From NCBI GenBank assembly GCA_008931825.1, contig QXVZ01032724.1, forward strand, positions 1 to 64,000: a stretch of 64,000 bases of DNA, in the 5' to 3' direction. A model generated the notes under the pieces. It saw nothing but the letters and a program-made list of their open reading frames with translations, was not told where the DNA came from and did no database searches. Shown one piece after another: positions 59,301 through 64,000 of this stretch. The stretch is from Phallusia fumigata. Its lineage: Eukaryota; Chordata; Ascidiacea; Phlebobranchia; Ascidiidae. Position 1 is the stretch's first letter, and each line of letters opens with the position of its first letter. Position numbers and translations under genes: made by a program.

Positions 59301-59813
59301 AGTTAGCCAGGTGGGCTAGGTGGGTGATTCCTCTTTCAGGCGTCAGCTTGCTTGGTGTGATCATTTCGCCACCCCACATGAAATAAATTTTGCTAACAAA
59401 TCGACGCCTATGTCCCGAGCATAGGCATAATGATTCAATGGATTTGCAATGTGGCAGGTATCTTATTATCACACTTGTCATGCAGAAACAAACTAATATA
59501 AGGTTATTTTGGATGTTGCAATATTGCACACACATAATTTAATGATTTGTTGGGTACTCAAAATTTACAAAATTTTGGTGGATTTTGGTTTCAAATCGAA
59601 ACTATTCGGTGAATTTGTGTTTCCAAATTGAAACTTTTTAAATTGCAAAGATATAAACCTACCTTCTTGATTAAAAACGAATTCAGTCTTTTCGTTATTT
59701 TCAAACTCTGAATAGTTTCGTAGTTGAAGTACGCTTGATTGTATGTTTCGCAAACTCAGGTTATACGACAGTAGACGAACCGCGGCTTTCCGACTCTGAC
59801 TAACAACTGCCAT
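56337..59813 (-). CDS. MMADHC: MMADHC, cobalamin trafficking protein (cblD)
   Basis: Directs intracellular vitamin B12 to cytosolic methionine synthase and mitochondrial methylmalonyl-CoA mutase. Exons (minus): 59663-59813, 58975-59089, 58711-58798, 58230-58356, 57681-57811, 57342-57428, 56337-56540; 301 codons, 300 aa (human 296). The basic N-terminus ([20 protein letters not shown]) fits a mitochondrial presequence. [20 protein letters not shown] and RGNVGFG match the human TVWPDETMGP...GNIGFD block; then [69 protein letters not shown] and [20 protein letters not shown] (nitroreductase-like vitamin-binding domain). The exon 3 donor (GAT|GTACAA) is weak but keeps the frame. Divergent from the kinase gene. 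Confidence 0.94.
57960..58100 (-). repeat. Dispersed repeat, inverted copy of the 30798 family
   Basis: TTCGGGAAGCCAACATTTCC, GGCAAATCCCCTAAGTTCC and AGGAGCTTCCCCATTTCC; shorter than the 52735 copy. In MMADHC intron 4. Confidence 0.75.
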
Positions 59814-60649
59814 CACAACACTGTTAAAAATACAAACAAGTTTAATGACTGACAAGGACACACAGACCAAAACTGTCTGATAAACACGAATACAAATACA
59901 GACAGACAGAAAGACAAGAACAATTGTTAACTCAACGATAGACAACATAAAAATACTTTATCCAGACCATTGCGTTTTGCCACAAAATTGTTTATTTTCC
60001 GATAAACGAAAAGGTGTATTACAGAAGAAAAGAAAAACCAACAAAAAGTTTTGGTTAATCATACGAAAGGTTTTGGATGAAAGCGTTTTACCGTACTAAA
60101 GTAAGTAGACTTTTAACGCGCTTCGTGCAGTCAACTATGACAAACTATCTGCTATTTAGATCATCATTAAACACCCAATTCGTAGCCATAGAGAAAAATA
60201 AATTTCTAAACACCTGAAATTCATGCAACAATACCCAAACACATTTTAAAATCTAGAGAAACTGTTGTGACGGTTCACTGCACAAAGCGAACTCGCAACA
60301 TTGTTTGGTTCCAAACGTCGTTCCGCTGGGTTGATCTCGTCAATGATTTACAAGCTTCGATTGTCTCCATTTTCTTCTCCAAGATCAGGCATCGAACATT
60401 TCGCGTTATTTAGCGTTTAATGATGCTTCAAAAATGAATTGGAAACTTCAAGCTTTCACGTTGGTGCTAAACAACTAAACGCTAAAGTCTGGACTTATTT
60501 CGTAAGTTTGTGTTAAAGTGTTTTTGTTTTAAAACTCCACTCATAACAACCCAAAGTCTGGATTTTTGTCTAACCAGCCTAAATACTTGTTGAATTTGTG
60601 ATTTGTGTTGAAAATTGTTCATTGATGTTTTTCAGAGGGGTGAAGCAAG
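59814..60649. promoter_or_regulatory. Divergent region MMADHC (-) / kinase (+)
   Basis: Both promoters lie here. A 5' noncoding kinase exon may end at TTTCG|TAAGTT near 60500, because an acceptor (TTTTTCAG at about 60635) precedes the ATG exon. One fragment of the 70-bp family lies at 60115-60140 (ACGCGCTTCGTGCAGTCAAC). Confidence 0.45.
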
Positions 60650-63600
60650 ATGCCTATTTTGAGAGAGTACAGGGTCACTGACATTAAATGCCTGAAAACA
60701 AAAGATGGGGAACTTGGATCAGGAATGCTTGGAACTGTGTTGCTTGGTTACCATTCCGATCTTGGAAACGTGGCTTTAAAGTGTTTTGGAGTTCAAGGCG
60801 GAAACCTGGAAAAAAGCAATATTGAACTGAAGTAAGAAATATACACAGACAAAGCAATTTTTGGGAGTTAGAATTGGTGACAAGTAGAAGCAATGTCACT
60901 CAAGTGTCTTGCTGAGTGAAACCTCAGGCCTAATCACAACATTTGCAGTTGCAGCAAAAATCAAAATGAGTGATAAATATTAAACACTTTAACCCTTTTC
61001 AGACATCCGGTTGGCATTAAGTTCTGTGTATGCTGGTATAAGTATTATTTGTAATCTTTTTTGCAGCATCAAGCATGAAATGGAATTGCTGCAAGCGGTA
61101 AATCATGAAAATATCGTGCGCTTGTATGGTTGGGCAAAATGGCCGTACTCGATGGCACTAATCATGGAATATCTGGCTGGCGGAAACCTTAACACCCTCT
61201 TGTTCAATTTGACAGTTGATTTGCGACCTGCATTACAGCTACGAATGGGTGTGGAGGTCGCCTCTGCCCTCGCCTCCATTCACAATCTCGGAGATCGTCA
61301 GCGTGTGACGCACGGTGATCTAAAACCTGAAAATATTCTCTTGACTGCAGATCTTCACTGCAAAGTTGGCGATTTTGGCAGCGCTAAATTGTCAAATGTT
61401 ACTGGTGTAACAACTGAAGCTGTCAGCAACAGCAGGCAAAGAAATCAATATACCAAAGTATTTGCCGCACCTGAGCGTCTTGCAAATCCTCTTGCAGGGG
61501 TTAAAAAGGAGCATGATGTTTACAGCTATGCTTTAGTTCTTTTTGTAATCCTAGCCAGACAAAGTCCTACTGGCCAGGCATTAATTGAGGATTACATTGA
61601 AGCTATCAAGAATGGAGTTAGACCGGATGTGCAAGCAATTGAGCCATTTCGTGAAAAAGCATACCCCAATGAAAAAATTATCATCAACCACTTGGCAGAC
61701 GTGATGGAGGCTTGTTGGTGCCATAATCCTGTCAAGCGTCCAGAGATGAAGGCGGTGAGGTGAGACTAACATTGAAAAGACAAAGTTAACATCTTGAATT
61801 AGTCCTGTTTATCATCCTTAGCCAGTGGTTCCCAAACCTTTTTTGATGCATTCCCTTCTTTGTTTATTTTGGAACTTTTTATTCCCCCTTATACTACTAT
61901 ACAAGAAGTGATATAAAGGCCGTTGAAAGATTTGGAACCACTGGTCTGCATACACAGAAATACTACACTTATCATGAATAACTTATTCCTTCCCGGTTGG
62001 GAACCACTGCCGTCTAGGTTAAGATATTTAGAATTTTGCAATCTTTATCAATTCAAAAACATGTAGGGATCGGCTGAACATGTTGTTGGGAACTCAAAAC
62101 CAAGCAGACATCACCCTGCAAGTCAGCGATATTCTGCAGGTGAAGGGAACAGTTTTGCCAACATTTTCAGATTTAAATTGTGCCCCCCTATGCCAGTTCA
62201 ATCCTGTGAAGAGACGCTTTTCCCAAACTGGTAAGTTACTTAGGTCTACAAAGTCTCATGTCAACTTTTATACAATCGACCATGGCACTTGTTACATAAA
62301 GCCGGTTTCCCGAAACATGACATTTTTTTACACTTTGCGAAACTAAAAAAGGTTGCAATTGCCACAAGGTGAAGTTTGCCTACCTATGTACAATATCTCG
62401 CATTTTTTTGCCTTAAATTTAGATATGGCACACATACTTTTAACGCTTTAGAGCATGTTAACATAAAAATATTTGGCAGTTGTGTATGTAGTCATGCAAC
62501 ATATACATTGCTTATTGTGGATAGATGCAGCGTTAAATGTTCAAAAAATTGAAATGAAATGTATATTTAGTTTTTTGCCACTTTAGTTTCATTGATAAGA
62601 ACTTCCTTGTTTGAAAACATGCTTCAAAAGCATTCAAGGACTTGTTTGTAAAATGCTATGCTTGACTGCACAAAGCTCGTTAGCAAGTGTGCAAAGTCGT
62701 GCATGTAGCAAGCGCTACGGTTGACTGCACGAAGCTGGTCAGGAAACCCGCTTTATGTGCACAACAACTTGTGCTTTAAACAGTCAACAGGCTGACAGCC
62801 ACGCTGTAACCGAAAATATACTTTCTCAGTCGGGGAATCCCCATCGACGAGAGACGAGTTTCGCCCGACGACTTCCCCCGAGGCGATGACGTCATCCGGG
62901 TCGATGGGCGCGCGCAACTTCAGCATGTCGGGTGTGTTGCAAGGCTGCGTGGTTTATCAGCGTCGGATAAACGTTTGTAGTGACCGTGTAGCTGCAGCGC
63001 GTACAACTTATCCACCGAACGTAACTCCTTTAAAAACAAAATTACTTAAATAAAAGCATAACTTGTAATGCAAACGTTTCAACAATCGCTACCATGACAA
63101 CAGTTGTCAATTAGAAACAGGTTTTTTTCGTTGGATTCTTGCTATTTTTGTTTGTTGCAACAGTTGTCTATCGAAACCCACCATATTTACCTTATTAACG
63201 TCTTAATGTTGCGCAGTTATTTCCGGCCTGGTGATTCATTTAGTGCAATTGTGTCGCTATGTTTTCTTTCACCAAGCGAACTTGTTCCATCTGCCAACTA
63301 GAATTTATTTTATCAGATTCTAACACTCAACCAAAACTGCTACGCGGGACCCCTTCCATGTCACCTGCTTCTCCAGACACACGTAGGAACAACTTAAATT
63401 TAAAATTCGTAGGATTTCTATTTGTGGAACCACCAGCGATAGAACATGTTTGTTGAAAACTGTCCGTTCACAAAATGGCTTATTTGAAAACGTTTTAAGC
63501 AACATGAATCAGCGTTTTTTTCGATTATTTTCTTGTCTCATGCCCTTTGCATTCGATTTTTTGTCGATTGGATGTCCAAACGTCGGTTTAAAATGAAACA

Positions 63601-63899
63601 ATTGGCAGAAAAGCGCAGTTGTCATCACGATATCCAATTTCAAGCTTACTGTCTGAATCATTTAGATGACCTTATCTTCCAAATTAGTGTCAGTTTTAGA
63701 CAGCCCTGCTTTTTGCTGACCTTAGCTAAGCTGCGTTGTATAATTCCAGTTCCAAGTTTTGGCAACTTCGGGAATGGAACCCGCAATCCTCCGCTCGCCG
63801 GTTCTTCTCCATTTCAAAGCATAACGCCACAACTGAAGGAAGGACGACTTGATGAAATGGAAAACGCTCCTTACTCTTTTCCGACGCAACCCTGGACAG
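60650..63899 (+). CDS. RIPK/IRAK-like non-RD protein kinase (TKL group), 3' end outside window
   Basis: Ser/Thr-type kinase domain. Exons 60650-60831, 61067-61759, 62067-62230, probable 62830-62985 and 63750-63899, phases 2,2,1,1,1; the gene continues past the window. Gly-rich loop GSGMLGTV, VALK lysine, HEMELLQAVNHENIVRLYGW (C-helix Glu), catalytic THGDLKPEN with Gly in place of the Arg of HRD, VGDFGSAK, AAPERL and HDVYSYALVLFVILARQSP. This is closest in feel to RIPK-type and IRAK-type TKL kinases; a specific orthologue is not assignable. The C-terminal tail is Ser/Pro/Thr-rich (RPTTSPEAMTSSGSMG); no death domain, ankyrin repeat or clear RHIM is visible in the part present. If the weak donor at 62985 is not used, the frame runs to a stop at 63051-63053 inside a repeat. 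Confidence 0.8.
61822..62009 (+). mobile_element. hAT-like MITE, 188 bp, in kinase intron 2
   Basis: Left end CAGTGGTTCCCAAACC, right end GGTTGGGAACCACTG, its reverse complement apart from one base. CAGTGGTTCYCAA termini are typical of hAT/Charlie-type elements. An exact 8-bp target duplication was not found. Confidence 0.75.
62650..62760 (-). repeat. 70-bp repeat family, about 1.5 units (inverted)
   Basis: GACTGCACAAAGCTCGTTAG and CGGTTGACTGCACGAAGCTG with GTGCAAAGTCGTGCATGTAG. In kinase intron 3. A very degenerate trace lies at 62265-62330. Confidence 0.8.
62983..63285 (+). repeat. Fold-back repeat family, expanded copy
   Basis: Left part CCGTGTAGCTGCAGCGCGTA, right part GTTGCGCAGTTATTTCCGG and GTGTCGCTATGTTTTCTTTC, CACCAAGCGAA. 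About 140 bp longer than the 36640 copy because of sequence between the two parts. Its first bases coincide with the proposed donor of kinase exon 4. Confidence 0.7.
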
Positions 63900-63957
63900 G
63901 TAATGACGTCAAAACACGTCATTACGACGTCATAATACATTAAAATCGTAGCCCTAA

Positions 63958-64000
63958 AGCGTGTTCACTAACCAGCTTCGTGCAGTCAACCGTAGCGCTC
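63958..64000 (+). repeat. 70-bp repeat family, start of a unit or array at the window edge
   Basis: AAGCGTGTTCACTAACCAGC then TTCGTGCAGTCAACCGTAGC. Cut by the window end, in a kinase intron. Confidence 0.8.

Overview
This is nuclear DNA from an animal. Genes are intron-rich with canonical GT/AG borders, the background is AT-rich, and small dispersed repeats are abundant. The proteins are ordinary metazoan housekeeping and signalling proteins, most of them chordate-like in length and exon phase. The compact intron-dense layout, the many short interspersed elements and the very frequent TGACGTCA-type sites suggest an ascidian tunicate (Ciona-like). That assignment is inference; no species marker was checked.

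Layout. 1-2.4 kb: a composite repeat with a 129-bp tandem array. 3.1-3.6 kb: NDUFA13 (-). 4.3-5.8 kb: TRNT1 (-), apparently intronless. 6.7-8.0 kb: a two-exon glycogen-targeting PP1 subunit (+). 8.6-9.1 kb: ARL16 (-). 10.1-11.6 kb: repeats, an orphan coding-like exon and a cluster of CRE-like sites. 12.0-25.1 kb: a complete Gi-alpha gene (-) whose 129-bp switch-I exon is present twice, as two same-phase alternatives. 28.8-31.6 kb: RPL23 (+). 31.6-33.8 kb: SINE/MITE-rich spacer. 33.9-36.6 kb: a GT10 fucosyltransferase (+). 37.4-41.0 kb: MTX2 (-), divergent from DDX11 (+, 41.4-50.5 kb, 20 exons). 51.1-55.3 kb: GTPBP10 (+). 56.3-59.8 kb: MMADHC (-), divergent from a RIPK/IRAK-like non-RD kinase (+, from 60.65 kb) that runs off the window.

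Exon models were assembled by eye from splice consensus, phase and remembered family sequences. For the complete genes the exons sum to whole codons and to family-typical lengths: GNAI 354 aa, RPL23 140 aa, GTPBP10 385 aa, MMADHC 300 aa, DDX11 886 aa, fucosyltransferase 406 aa, MTX2 267 aa. Borders may be off by a base or two.

Functionally there is a mitochondrial theme without operon-like spacing: NDUFA13 (complex I), TRNT1 (tRNA CCA addition, likely dual-targeted), MTX2 (outer-membrane import), GTPBP10 (mitoribosome assembly) and MMADHC (cobalamin handling). The rest covers signalling, glycogen control, cilium/Golgi-type small GTPase function, glycosylation and chromosome cohesion.

The most unusual material is repetitive. 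A 70-bp repeat forms large homogenised arrays inside the fucosyltransferase and DDX11 introns and recurs as small clusters elsewhere. A 72-bp tRNA-like unit forms separate tandem arrays. There are also fold-back elements, a hAT-like MITE, a SINE family, and a TWA-flanked MITE that split a SINE. No retroviral or other capsid-bearing element was recognised. Single N bases (1261, 2404, 31006) and a 426-bp N run mark assembly joins next to repeats, so local repeat copy numbers there are unreliable.
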